DNA of 64,000 nucleotides from Galbitalea sp036266835 (GTDB lineage Bacteria; Actinomycetota; Actinomycetes; Actinomycetales; Microbacteriaceae). Each line of letters opens with the position of its first letter. The stretch's first letter is position 1. Position numbers and translations under genes: made by a program. The stretch spans positions 99,471 through 163,470 of the forward strand of contig DATAXD010000040.1 in assembly GCA_036266835.1 (NCBI GenBank), given 5' to 3'. Below are positions 56,990 through 64,000 of the stretch, in pieces. The notes below the pieces were generated by a model. The model had not been told where the DNA came from. It made no database searches and saw nothing but the letters and a program-made list of their open reading frames with translations.

Positions 56990-58972
56990 TTAGCCTTCGC
57001 CGCTCTGGCGTGCCCGCCTGGCCAGCATCTCGTTGTACGCGCCCAGCTCGGCATCCCCGTCACGGTCCGCCTTGCGGTCATAGCGACGGGACTCCCTCGC
57101 GTCGCTGCGACTCCACATGAACGCCACCAAAATGGCAAGTGCCAGCGTCGGGATCTCGCCAATACCCCAGGCGATGCCGCCGGCGGTCTGCTGGTCTTCA
57201 AGCGCCGGGATGCTTGGGCCCCATCCCATCGCGCCGTACCAGTCGGCCGAAAGCAGGCCAGTGCTCGTAATCAGAGCGAGCCCGAAGAACGCGTGGAAAG
57301 CCATCGTGGCCAGCAGGATGAGAAGGCGCAGCGGATAGCTCGGTCGCGCGGGAGACGGATCGACTCCAATCAGGCTTGAGACGAAGAGGTAACCGACGAT
57401 CAGGAAGTGGAAGATCATCCACTCATGGCCAACATGGTCGGTCGAGGCCCAGCTGAAAAGCGGGGTGTAGTAGAAGATCCACAGCGAGGATGCGAACAGG
57501 AGCGCCGCAACGAGCGGCTGAGACAAGAACGTGAAGACCCGCGAGTGCACGGCGAGCAGGATCCACTCGCGCGCGCCCCGACTTCCATCCTCGCGTTTGT
57601 TGATCGCACGGAGGGCAAGAGTGATGGGCGCCGAAGGCACGAGCAGCACAGGCACCGCCATCGTCAGCACCATGTGCTCAATCATGTGCGCGCTGAAAAG
57701 GTATTCCTCGTAAACATTGACGCCGCCGCTGGTCACGTAAAGCAGTACCGCCATTCCGGAGATCCACAGGATCGTGCGGTGAATCGGCCACTTGTCACCA
57801 CGCTGGCGGAGGCGCCTCACGCCGGCCAGATAGAAGAAGAGGCCAAAGGCGACCAACAGTGCCCAGAGCAGATCGGGATTCAGCCCCGTGAGGTAACGCT
57901 CGATCGTTGGAGGTGCGGGCAGGTGAGAGCCGGTGAGAATTTCGGCCGGAGTCGGGTTGCTGAGCTCAGAGGCGGGCACGGCCAACTCGGGGTCAACGGT
58001 GCGGGACAGCGCGACCGCGACTCCGGATGCGAGCCCCATGAACGCCAGTTCGCCCGCCACGAAGATCCAGAAGTACCTGGCGAGGCCGGCGACGTTTCCC
58101 GAAAGACGCCCAATCAGGAACCGGCGCTGGAAAACACCGAAGATGCCCAATGCCCCGATGGCGAACACCTTGACGAGCACCAGGATGCCGTACGGCGTCA
58201 GCAAGTTTTCCAGCGGCCCGATCCGAATCTCCGCGTTCACGAGGCCGGAAATCGCGACGACGACAAAACAGATGAGAGCCAGACTCGAATAGCGCTCGAT
58301 GACCGTCGCGATGCGACCCCCCTCGAGTTGTTTTCGGCACAGGATGATCGTGAGCAGGCCGCCGAGCCAGAGCGCCGCGAAGACGACGTGCAGGTAGATC
58401 GAGGTCGTCGCGGCGCTGTGACTCGACGTATCTCCAGAGTGCCCCTGCAATGACATCGGGATGAGCGAAAGGATCGCGACGATCGTGAACAGTGCGACGA
58501 CGGTCTGGTTGCGGACGACGAAGAACACGACCGTGAGGACGGCGGCTATGAGCGTCGTCGCCAGCCAGGCCTGCCCGAGCGGGTTACCGGTCAGATACGT
58601 CGACAGGGTCGCCCCGAACTGCGAGTCGAATTCCACCGGCTCCGGATAGATCGTCTGCAGGTTGAAGAACGTTGTGGCGGCCGACGAGACCGCCAATATC
58701 GCGGCGGATGCGGACGCAACATCCAACGCTCGCCCATATTCCGGCTTGGCAGACGAGAACGCGAAGACGGCAAGCACGAGAGAACCAACCAGTCCGGATG
58801 CGCTCAGGATGACGAGCAGGTTGGCGATCGGCAACCCGTAAAGCACGACCTGACCCGGGTCAATTGCCGCGGGCGCGGTTGCACCCCCGCCATACGCGAG
58901 ACTCGCGAGGAGTGCCGCGAAAGCCACCAGCAGCACCACGGCGGGCCCGACGACGCGAGAGACGCGAATCAC
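56990..58972 (-). CDS. CopD-CtaG fusion membrane protein (copper/cytochrome oxidase assembly)
   Basis: A 660-residue polytopic membrane protein. The N-terminal half (about residues 1-340, with helices and HSAATTSIYLHVVFAALWLGG) reads as a CopD-like copper-resistance domain, with HLHVVF-type His. The C-terminal half (about 360-640) is CtaG-like: SAHMIEHMVLTMAVPVLL, with the His pair of caa3 oxidase assembly factors, and LLILLATMAFHAFFGLAL. Such fusions are common in actinobacteria and probably handle copper insertion into cytochrome c oxidase. The GTG start has TAGGCT 6 nt upstream. Confidence 0.87.
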   Translation of the reverse strand: MIRVSRVVGPAVVLLVAFAALLASLAYGGGATAPAAIDPGQVVLYGLPIANLLVILSASGLVGSLVLAVFAFSSAKPEYGRALDVASASAAILAVSSAATTFFNLQTIYPEPVEFDSQFGATLSTYLTGNPLGQAWLATTLIAAVLTVVFFVVRNQTVVALFTIVAILSLIPMSLQGHSGDTSSHSAATTSIYLHVVFAALWLGGLLTIILCRKQLEGGRIATVIERYSSLALICFVVVAISGLVNAEIRIGPLENLLTPYGILVLVKVFAIGALGIFGVFQRRFLIGRLSGNVAGLARYFWIFVAGELAFMGLASGVAVALSRTVDPELAVPASELSNPTPAEILTGSHLPAPPTIERYLTGLNPDLLWALLVAFGLFFYLAGVRRLRQRGDKWPIHRTILWISGMAVLLYVTSGGVNVYEEYLFSAHMIEHMVLTMAVPVLLVPSAPITLALRAINKREDGSRGAREWILLAVHSRVFTFLSQPLVAALLFASSLWIFYYTPLFSWASTDHVGHEWMIFHFLIVGYLFVSSLIGVDPSPARPSYPLRLLILLATMAFHAFFGLALITSTGLLSADWYGAMGWGPSIPALEDQQTAGGIAWGIGEIPTLALAILVAFMWSRSDARESRRYDRKADRDGDAELGAYNEMLARRARQSGEG

Positions 58973-58978
58973 GCTAAG

Positions 58979-58984
58979 AGCCTA
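58979..58984 (-). promoter_or_regulatory. Leaderless -10 element of the CopD-CtaG gene
   Basis: Minus-strand TAGGCT, 6 nt, then GTG at 58972. Confidence 0.6.
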
Positions 58985-59010
58985 ATGATGGCGGCTGGGG
59001 ACAAACACGG

Positions 59011-59042
59011 AAGGGATGCCGGCCGTTAGGCGGGCATCCCTT
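59011..59042 (-). terminator. Terminator hairpin after the HU gene
   Basis: Perfect 10-bp arms AAGGGATGCC (59011-59020) and its complement (59033-59042), 20 bp past the stop of the HU gene. Again the arms hold GGATGC. Confidence 0.7.
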
Positions 59043-59061
59043 GACGTGTCGTGAAACGAAA

Positions 59062-59349
59062 TTACTTGGCTGCGGCCTTGAGCTTGCTGCCCGCCGTCAG
59101 CTTTACGCCGTAGCTTGCGGCGATCTGGATAGTCGCGCCCGTCTGTGGGTTGCGGCCGACGCGCGCAGAACGGTGCGTGCGCTCGACTGCGATCCAGCCG
59201 GGGATCGTGACCTTCGTGCCCTCTTTCACCGTGCGCGAGAGCGTGGAAAAGAGACCGTCGATAACGGCGTTGACGGCGGCCTGGTTCTGGCCTGATTCTG
59301 CAGCAATTGCGGCAACCAGCTCGGTACGGTTCAGTGACTTGTCAGCCAT
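59062..59349 (-). CDS. HU-family DNA-binding protein
   Basis: A 95-residue nucleoid protein. The HU core is LNRTELVAAIAAESGQNQAA, then the DNA-clamping arm region VERTHRSARVGRNPQTGATI. It lacks the Lys/Ala-rich tail of the longer actinobacterial HupB. A GAGGAGG site precedes the ATG at 59349. It lies downstream of the ribosomal-protein trio, with a 125-bp gap. Confidence 0.93.
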   Translation of the reverse strand: MADKSLNRTELVAAIAAESGQNQAAVNAVIDGLFSTLSRTVKEGTKVTIPGWIAVERTHRSARVGRNPQTGATIQIAASYGVKLTAGSKLKAAAK

Positions 59350-59474
59350 GATTTGTCCTCCTCGGACTTTGATCTAGAAAGCAGCGTCTGAAATCGCGCC
59401 GTCCGAAAGCGGTGCGCAGAGACAGTGTTCACAAACTGTTCTTGGGAGAAATCCCCTGTAGAACCGCCTTGAAC

Positions 59475-59780
59475 CTACCAGCTTGACTTGGTTATGCCCG
59501 GCAACTCTCCACGGTGCGCCATATCGCGGAATCTGACACGCGAAACGCCGAATTGGCTGAGGAAGCCTCGCGGACGCCCGTCAATCGAGTCACGGCCACG
59601 CAACCGGACCGGAGAAGCATCGCGAGGCAGCTTCTGGAGACCGACCCGAGCGGCTTCGCGCGACTCATCGGTGCCATTCACATCCACGAGCGCCTTCTTC
59701 AGCTCGAGACGCTTCGCGGCGTAACGGGCGACGATTACCGCGCGCTGGTCGTTCTTGGCGATCTTGCTCTTCTTGGCCAT
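59475..59780 (-). CDS. rpsN: 30S ribosomal protein S14, cysteine-free form
   Basis: A 101-residue S14. It has the C-terminal LPRDASPVRLRGRDSIDGRP and RGFLSQFGVSRVRFRDMAHRG typical of long S14, but no Cys, so it is the zinc-independent version. In many actinobacteria such copies are induced by Zur when zinc is short; some genomes have it as the sole copy, which this window cannot decide. It follows rpmG with a 2-nt gap in a three-gene unit. Confidence 0.94.
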   Translation of the reverse strand: MAKKSKIAKNDQRAVIVARYAAKRLELKKALVDVNGTDESREAARVGLQKLPRDASPVRLRGRDSIDGRPRGFLSQFGVSRVRFRDMAHRGELPGITKSSW

Positions 59781-59782
59781 GG

Positions 59783-59950
59783 TTAGCGCTCCTCGCGGAA
59801 TTCGACGTGCTTGCGCACAATGGGGTCATACTTCATGAGCACGAGGCGGTCTGGGTCGTTGCGACGGTTCTTTTTCGTCACGTAGGTGTACCCGGTTCCG
59901 GCAGTAGACCGAAGTTTGATGATGGGGCGGATGTCCTGTTGTTTAGCCAT
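59783..59950 (-). CDS. rpmG: 50S ribosomal protein L33, cysteine-free form
   Basis: A 55-residue L33, too short to have been picked up as a long frame. It starts MAKQQDIRPIIKLRSTAGTG with TYVTKKNRRNDPDRLVLMKY and has no Cys, so no zinc ribbon. Its ATG at 59950 overlaps the rpmB stop (TGATG), which couples their translation. It lies within the rpmB-rpmG-rpsN unit. Confidence 0.95.
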   Translation of the reverse strand: MAKQQDIRPIIKLRSTAGTGYTYVTKKNRRNDPDRLVLMKYDPIVRKHVEFREER

Positions 59951-60186
59951 CAGATCTTCACCCCGCGCGCGAGAAGGTCCTTGACGACCGACTCGATGCC
60001 GCGCGCGTCAATCACCCTGATGCCCTTGACGGACAGGGTCAGTGTGACGTTGCGGCGAAGGGACGGCACGAAGTACGTCTTCTTCTGGATGTTCGGGTCG
60101 AAACGACGCTTCGTGCGTCGGTGCGAAAACGAAATATTGTGGCCAAAGCCGGGAACGGCTCCGGTCACCTGGCAAACGGCTGCCAT
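59950..60186 (-). CDS. rpmB: 50S ribosomal protein L28
   Basis: A 78-residue L28. It opens MAAVCQVTGAVPGFGHNISF; the second Cys of the zinc CxxC is Thr, so only one Cys remains and zinc binding is unlikely. The rest (SHRRTKRRFDPNIQKKTYFV, NVTLTLSVKGIRVIDARG) is typical. It is first of the rpmB-rpmG-rpsN unit, with AAGGAG before the ATG and a triple 18-bp repeat upstream that may be its operator. Confidence 0.95.
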   Translation of the reverse strand: MAAVCQVTGAVPGFGHNISFSHRRTKRRFDPNIQKKTYFVPSLRRNVTLTLSVKGIRVIDARGIESVVKDLLARGVKI

Positions 60187-60214
60187 GGTTCTTCTCCTTG
60201 ATTACCGCGGAACG

Positions 60215-60269
60215 ATTGTGCTTCTGAAAAGCGTTGTGCTTCTAAAAAGCATTGTGCTTCTAAAGAAGC
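60215..60269. repeat. Three tandem 18-bp palindromic units upstream of rpmB
   Basis: Units ATTGTGCTTCTGAAAAGC (60215-60232), GTTGTGCTTCTAAAAAGC (60233-60250) and a third of 19 nt (60251-60269). On the minus strand each contains GCTT(T/C)Tx-AGAAGC, a small imperfect dyad, so three identical operator-like sites repeat every 18 bp. They end 28 nt before the rpmB start. Binding of a dimeric regulator is inferred. They do not match the published-type Zur box TGAAAATGATTTTCA as I remember it. Confidence 0.75.
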
Positions 60270-60367
60270 GCTGTCCCACCCAAGATCACTTGTCGGCACG
60301 CGATCGGCTGCTTGAGAGAAGCCTGCGTACAAAGCGGATGGATCTGCCATCCGACCAAAGGGAAAGC

Positions 60368-61432
60368 TTACGGACGATTCTTCGCCGCTGCAACTTCCGC
60401 GAGTTCGCCATCCCGGATCACCGCAACGCCTCGCGAGACGGATCCGGCACGGGCTACGAACAGGATGAAGCTGCCGAGGAGCAGAACGACGCCGATTCCG
60501 GTCACTGCCCAGTCGATGGTCGAGATGGAACTCGGGCTCGAGATCTGCCCGGTGGTTCCCGGATGCTGCATCGTGTAGAACACGTTGACCGACTGGCCCA
60601 GCTGCACGGGACACGGCGACATCGCGGCGCCGATTGGGGTCGTATACGAACCTCCTGCGGCGGCGAAGCGGGCGGTCGGCGAGCATCCGACGGTTGGTGA
60701 TCCGAGGCTGGTGACGATTCCGCTGGCCTTCAGCTCGCCGGCAGGCGGATTGTTTTGCGCCGTCGCCAGGAAGATCAGAGCCGCGCCGACGATGATGAAC
60801 AGCAGGCCGCCGATCATCCCGCGCACCGGGTTCATTACGCGCCGGCGATTGCGGCGCACCCGCACGACATCCGCTGTTGCGGTCGATGCCGCAAACGCGA
60901 CGTCTGCGACCGAGTGCTTCTGGGGCTCCGTCGCCTCTGCGGGCACCGCCGGTGCCGCGGCGGGAAGCGCGATCGCCTCCGATGCGGACGACACGCTCGC
61001 CGGGGACGGAGTCGGCGCAGGCGCGAACCGCGAGATCGGGTCGACGAAGGACTGCGGCGTCAGCTCGGCATCGCCAGAGCGATCCGCTACCGAAGTCGAG
61101 CCGGCGGCGGTTGCGCCGAACTGCGCCTCGAACTGCTTCTCGAACTGATCCATCGACCAGTCAGGTTCCGCGGGCGCGACTACCGCGGTTGGCTGCGGAG
61201 CCAGCGGCTCGGTTGCGACGTGACGCTGGGTCATCGGCGCCTGGGCCGCCGGAATTGGCAAAACGGGCTCAGGAACCGAATCCACGGTGATCGCAACTGG
61301 CACGATGACAGGCGCTGCGACCGGTACAGCGACCGGTGCGGGTTGACGGTGCTCCGTCCACGCCGAACCGTTCCAATAACGAAGTAATCCGTCTTCGCCC
61401 GGTGCGCGATACCACCCAGCCTGACCAGCCAT
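60368..61432 (-). CDS. DUF2510 membrane protein with Pro/Ala-rich linker
   Basis: A 354-residue protein. The N-terminal DUF2510 module is GWYRAPGEDGLLRYWNGSAW, with conserved Trp. A Pro/Ala/Val-rich linker (about 30-200) leads to a basic stretch (RVRRNRRRVMNPV) and two membrane segments (about 230-250 and 325-345). The extracytoplasmic part between them has two Cys (TVGCSPTARF, MSPCPVQLG). Function is unknown. The ATG at 61432 follows a GGGGGGA site. A short hairpin (GGATGG/CCATCC, around 60338) lies past its stop. Confidence 0.72.
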   Translation of the reverse strand: MAGQAGWYRAPGEDGLLRYWNGSAWTEHRQPAPVAVPVAAPVIVPVAITVDSVPEPVLPIPAAQAPMTQRHVATEPLAPQPTAVVAPAEPDWSMDQFEKQFEAQFGATAAGSTSVADRSGDAELTPQSFVDPISRFAPAPTPSPASVSSASEAIALPAAAPAVPAEATEPQKHSVADVAFAASTATADVVRVRRNRRRVMNPVRGMIGGLLFIIVGAALIFLATAQNNPPAGELKASGIVTSLGSPTVGCSPTARFAAAGGSYTTPIGAAMSPCPVQLGQSVNVFYTMQHPGTTGQISSPSSISTIDWAVTGIGVVLLLGSFILFVARAGSVSRGVAVIRDGELAEVAAAKNRP

Positions 61433-61584
61433 GTTTTCCCCCCGGAAACAGCCATCGACGGCACACCCAGAGCCGTCCGATCGATTCAGAATATTCCGCG
61501 AGGGAGCCGCAGAACACAATCGGCCCGAATTGGGGGTACGGTCGCCGTCCGCTTAACCGACAACGAAAAGCCCGTCGCGATAGT

Positions 61585-61590
61585 TACGCT
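61585..61590 (+). promoter_or_regulatory. Leaderless -10 element of the CDF exporter gene
   Basis: TACGCT, 6 nt, then ATG at 61597. Confidence 0.6.
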
Positions 61591-61596
61591 TCTTTC

Positions 61597-62523
61597 ATGT
61601 CAGAGCGGGCGTCGGAGCATGTCCACCACCACTCCACGGTCTCCTCGGGCCGTCGCCTGGTCGCCGCTCTGGTTATCTCCGTCACCATTTTGCTGACCGA
61701 AGTGATCGGCGCTATCCTCACCGGCAGCCTCGCTCTCGTCGTTGACGCCGGTCACGTGCTGACGGACGCGGGTGGGCTCGCCATCGCGGTCGCTGCCACC
61801 TACCTGTCGCGGCGCCCACCGACAACGAGGCGAACGTGGGGATACGGTCGCGCCGAGGTCCTGGCGGCGACGGCCCAGGCATCCGTCCTCCTGGCTGTCG
61901 GCCTGTTCGTTCTCGTGGAGGCGATTCATCGACTGATCGTTCCGGCTCCGATCCAGTCCGGTCGGCTTCTGATCTTCGGCGTCGTCGCCCTCGTCGGGAA
62001 CGTCGCCGCGGTCATTGTGCTGAGTGGCAGTCGAAAGTCGAACTTCACCGGTCGAGCCGCGTTTCTGGAGGTACTGAACGACGCCCTGGGCGCAGTGGCG
62101 GTAATTGCGGCATCCGTCGTCATTACGCTCACCGGCTGGACACGGGCGGATGCGGTGGCCGCGCTGGTCATCGGCGCCCTCATCCTGCCGCGAAGTCTCC
62201 GCCTTCTCCGCGAAACGATCGATGTGCTGCTCGAGTCAACGCCGCGCGAGCTCGATCTGACATCCGTGCGCGAGCATCTGCTTAAGGAACCACACGTTCT
62301 CGCGGTGCATGACCTGCATGCAACCCAGATTGCCACTGGCCTTCCGGTCCTCACCGCTCACGTGGTCGTCGACGACGAGTGCTTCTACGATGGCCACGCA
62401 TCCGCCATCCTCGACGATCTACAGGCCTGTGTAGCGCAGCATTTCCCGATCGCGATTGAGCACTCCACGTTCCAGCTTGAGCGAGAAGTGCACAGCGACC
62501 ACGAGCACGAGACTCACGCCTGA
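61597..62523 (+). CDS. Cation diffusion facilitator (CzcD/ZitB-like) metal exporter
   Basis: A 308-residue CDF with six membrane segments. The metal-binding motifs are VVDAGHVLTDAGG in helix 2 and VLNDALGAVAV in helix 5, with a His-rich start (SEHVHHHSTV) and end (HSDHEHETHA). The group exports zinc, cobalt or cadmium; zinc fits the neighbouring Zur-type gene. Its leaderless -10 lies 6 nt upstream. It is convergent with zur, with a long inverted repeat between them. Confidence 0.9.
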   Translation: MSERASEHVHHHSTVSSGRRLVAALVISVTILLTEVIGAILTGSLALVVDAGHVLTDAGGLAIAVAATYLSRRPPTTRRTWGYGRAEVLAATAQASVLLAVGLFVLVEAIHRLIVPAPIQSGRLLIFGVVALVGNVAAVIVLSGSRKSNFTGRAAFLEVLNDALGAVAVIAASVVITLTGWTRADAVAALVIGALILPRSLRLLRETIDVLLESTPRELDLTSVREHLLKEPHVLAVHDLHATQIATGLPVLTAHVVVDDECFYDGHASAILDDLQACVAQHFPIAIEHSTFQLEREVHSDHEHETHA

Positions 62524-62532
62524 GTCTCGGGT

Positions 62533-62642
62533 GCTCTCCTAATTCAGGAGGTTGTGTGACGTCTGGGGCGGGAAGCCAAAGATGAGCTAAGTGTGAGCCC
62601 CACTGGCAACAGCACTAACACAACCTCCTGAATTAGGAGAGC
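62533..62642. terminator. Long inverted repeat between the CDF gene and zur
   Basis: Perfect 25-bp arms at 62533-62557 and 62618-62642 (GCTCTCCTAATTCAGGAGG and its complement) with a 60-nt loop. Each arm also contains CTCCT-AATTC-AGGAG, a small hairpin by itself. The convergent genes make a bidirectional terminator likely; the arms look more like a mobile repeat than a usual terminator. Confidence 0.65.
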
Positions 62643-62667
62643 GACGCCTGAATTAGGAGAGCGACGC
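62628..62667. repeat. 20-bp tandem duplication across the 3' end of zur
   Basis: CTGAATTAGGAGAGCGACGC occurs twice, at 62628-62647 and 62648-62667. The second copy holds the last codons and stop of zur; the first extends the inverted-repeat arm. A related unit lies at 29643-29683. Confidence 0.85.
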
Positions 62668-63045
62668 CTGACAGTTCGCGCAGAGGCCGAACACGTCGAC
62701 GATGTGGCTCGGATTGGTGAATCCGTGATCCGCCGCGACGGATGCCGCCCACGCCTCGACCGCGTTCGCCTCGATCTCGACGGTCAGACCGCAGTTGCGG
62801 CAGATCAGATGGTGATGGTGACTACCCGGCGTGCAGGCGCGATAGAGGCTCTCGCCCTCCTGCTGCAGCGAATCCGCTTCGCCTTCCACCGCCAGTTCGC
62901 CGAGCGCTCGATACACCGTCGCGAGTCCGATGGCCGAACCCGTGTCGCGCAACCGTGAGTACAACGACTGGGCGCTCACGAATCCCTCGGTACTCGTCAA
63001 GGCCTCGCGGACGGCCTCACGCTGCCACGTCACTCGTTTCGTCAT
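62653..63045 (-). CDS. Fur-family regulator, probably Zur
   Basis: A 130-residue metal-dependent repressor. The winged helix (VTWQREAVREALTSTEGFVS, SAIGLATVYRALGELA) is followed by the Fur dimerisation domain with His-rich HHHH at 76-79 and the structural zinc cysteines CRNC (82-85) and CANC (122-125). It lies 24 nt after a zinc-type ABC permease gene on the same strand and beside a CDF exporter, so zinc is the likely ligand. An AGGAGAA site precedes the ATG at 63045. Confidence 0.87.
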   Translation of the reverse strand: MTKRVTWQREAVREALTSTEGFVSAQSLYSRLRDTGSAIGLATVYRALGELAVEGEADSLQQEGESLYRACTPGSHHHHLICRNCGLTVEIEANAVEAWAASVAADHGFTNPSHIVDVFGLCANCQASLS

Positions 63046-63069
63046 CGTGCTAATTCTCCTTTTCTCACG

Positions 63070-63882
63070 CTACGCCGCCATCGCTGCCAACGGCCGCACT
63101 CGACGGAGCGCGAACGACACTCGCCCGATCCCGTAGAGCGCTGCGCTGGATGCCGTAACGAAAAACCCCACCGGAAGGCTCGTGTAATAGGCCGCCGCGA
63201 TCGATCCCCACACGATGAGCAGTGCGAAAGCGATCGACAGACCGATCGCAGCCAGGGGGCTCGACGTGAACGACCTGGCGGCAGCGGCCGGCCCAATCAA
63301 CAGGCTGAACAACAGCAGCGCACCCACAATCGGGACGCTCATTGCCGTCACGACAGCAACGACAATGGCGAAGAACAGCGACATCCGGAATTCGCTGCTT
63401 CCCCTCGCCGCCGCTATGTCGGGCAACACCGACGACAGCAGAAGTCGCCGGTATGCCAGCACGACCGCTCCGACGCAGACCACGCCAAGCACAATGACCG
63501 GCACGACCTCGACGGTACTCACCCCGAGGATCTGCCCGAACAAGAGGGCAAACACCTCGGCCGAGTACTCGCTGCCGAGACTGAGGAACAGGGCGCCGAA
63601 AGCCAGCATCACAACCAGGGACAGGGCGATGACCACGTCGCCCCTTCCGCGTCGTCCGAGTGTTGTGACCGCGATGGCGCCGCCAATTGCGAACACCCCG
63701 AGTCCGAGAATCGGGTCGAGCCCGAGCAGGGTCGCTCCCGCAGCACCGGCGAACGCTCCGTGCGGAAGCGCGTGCGCAAGGAACGACGCTCCACGAACAA
63801 CTACGAAAAAGCCGACCAGGCCCGCAACGACAGCCACGATGCTGGCGGAAACCCACGTATCGATCAGGAAATCAGCGAACAC
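63070..63882 (-). CDS. Metal (zinc/manganese) ABC transporter permease, ZnuB/TroC-type
   Basis: A 270-residue permease with about eight hydrophobic segments. Family features are VVRGASFLAHALPHGAFAGAAG near the start and AARGSSEFRMSLFFAIVVAV later, followed by IGPAAAARSFTSSPLAA. Metal-family membership is firm; the metal (zinc more likely, given the Zur-like gene downstream) is inferred. The GTG start at 63882 overlaps the stop of another permease-like gene by 11 nt, so the two are cotranslated. Confidence 0.86.
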   Translation of the reverse strand: MFADFLIDTWVSASIVAVVAGLVGFFVVVRGASFLAHALPHGAFAGAAGATLLGLDPILGLGVFAIGGAIAVTTLGRRGRGDVVIALSLVVMLAFGALFLSLGSEYSAEVFALLFGQILGVSTVEVVPVIVLGVVCVGAVVLAYRRLLLSSVLPDIAAARGSSEFRMSLFFAIVVAVVTAMSVPIVGALLLFSLLIGPAAAARSFTSSPLAAIGLSIAFALLIVWGSIAAAYYTSLPVGFFVTASSAALYGIGRVSFALRRVRPLAAMAA

Positions 63883-64000
63883 CGATCATCTCCGTCCTCG
63901 CGCGACTTCTCGTCGGAAGGCGCACCCCACTCAGCAGGTATGCCACGAACAGGACGGCGACGATACAGAAGCTGACCGGCCAGCTGTGGGATCCGCCCAG
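63872..64000 (-). CDS. 3' end of a second metal ABC permease gene
   Basis: The last 42 codons of a minus-strand gene running off the right edge. A membrane segment (WPVSFCIVAVLFVAYLLSG) and basic tail (RLPTRSRARTEM) resemble the end of a ZnuB-like permease. It overlaps the next permease gene by 11 nt, as in tandem two-permease metal transporters. The solute-binding and ATPase genes would lie upstream, outside the window. Confidence 0.72.
   Translation of the reverse strand: MGGSHSWPVSFCIVAVLFVAYLLSGVRLPTRSRARTEMIGVR

Noticed and set aside
60215..60269. CRISPR array
   Set aside because: Units are directly adjacent with no spacers, only three of them, and no cas genes are near.

Overview
This looks like the chromosome of a high-GC actinobacterium, most probably family Microbacteriaceae. 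The pointers are a six-gene C50-carotenoid cluster with a heterodimeric lycopene cyclase, a dnaK-grpE-dnaJ-hspR operon with HAIR operators, a Septum_form family membrane protein, a bifunctional-type dCTP deaminase, an LAXTG sortase signal, and very frequent leaderless start architecture (TANNNT 6-7 nt before ATG/GTG). Genus and species cannot be told from the window. No stretch longer than about 250 bases lacks a gene, and there is no rRNA operon, prophage, transposase or CRISPR array.

Layout. 1-6.7 kb: the 5' part of a CcdA/DipZ-type gene on the minus strand, a VOC dioxygenase-like gene, an SGNH hydrolase, then purine genes purS-purQ and purL separated by a convergent MscS channel. 6.8-9.3 kb: a two-gene type II restriction-modification system that is visibly less GC-rich than its surroundings. 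9.3-26 kb: housekeeping genes, including an aldo/keto reductase, chorismate mutase, purA, a SpoU RNA methylase, an orphan DNA methyltransferase, a HAD phosphatase, a Septum_form protein, pyrE, xthA, an AlkD-like protein, a DUF6421-like/SDR pair, two small proteins of unknown function and a threonine aldolase. 26-33 kb: an LAXTG-anchored glycine-rich surface protein, a cytosine permease/deaminase pair, an alcohol dehydrogenase, an MFS exporter and an epimerase-like gene.

33-40.6 kb: a heat-shock block on the minus strand, dnaK-grpE-dnaJ-hspR, an RsmC-like methyltransferase and clpB, apparently one HspR-controlled unit. 40.8-43.5 kb: a UMF1-type transporter, a PEP-mutase/isocitrate-lyase-like protein and a MarR-like protein. 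43.5-49.1 kb: crtE-crtB-crtI-crtYe-crtYf-crtEb, every junction overlapping, with idi only 20 bp away in the opposite direction; together they would turn IPP/DMAPP into a cyclic C50 carotenoid such as decaprenoxanthin. 49.1-59 kb: dcd, tRNA-Gly(CCC), a tandem HD-GYP/LuxR regulator, a cupin, a FetB-like permease, a dienelactone hydrolase, a DinB-like protein, a Pif1-like helicase and a CopD-CtaG fusion. 59-64 kb: a HU protein, the cysteine-poor ribosomal proteins rpmB-rpmG-rpsN, a DUF2510 protein, a CDF exporter, a Zur-like Fur protein and zinc ABC permeases: a zinc-homeostasis neighbourhood.

The most interesting signals are: the restriction-modification island; the leaderless start grammar seen in about twenty genes, including a leaderless 14-codon upstream ORF; a triple 18-bp palindromic array before rpmB; strong enrichment of GGATGC/GCATCC that is lost inside the island; and related inverted-repeat elements between convergent genes.
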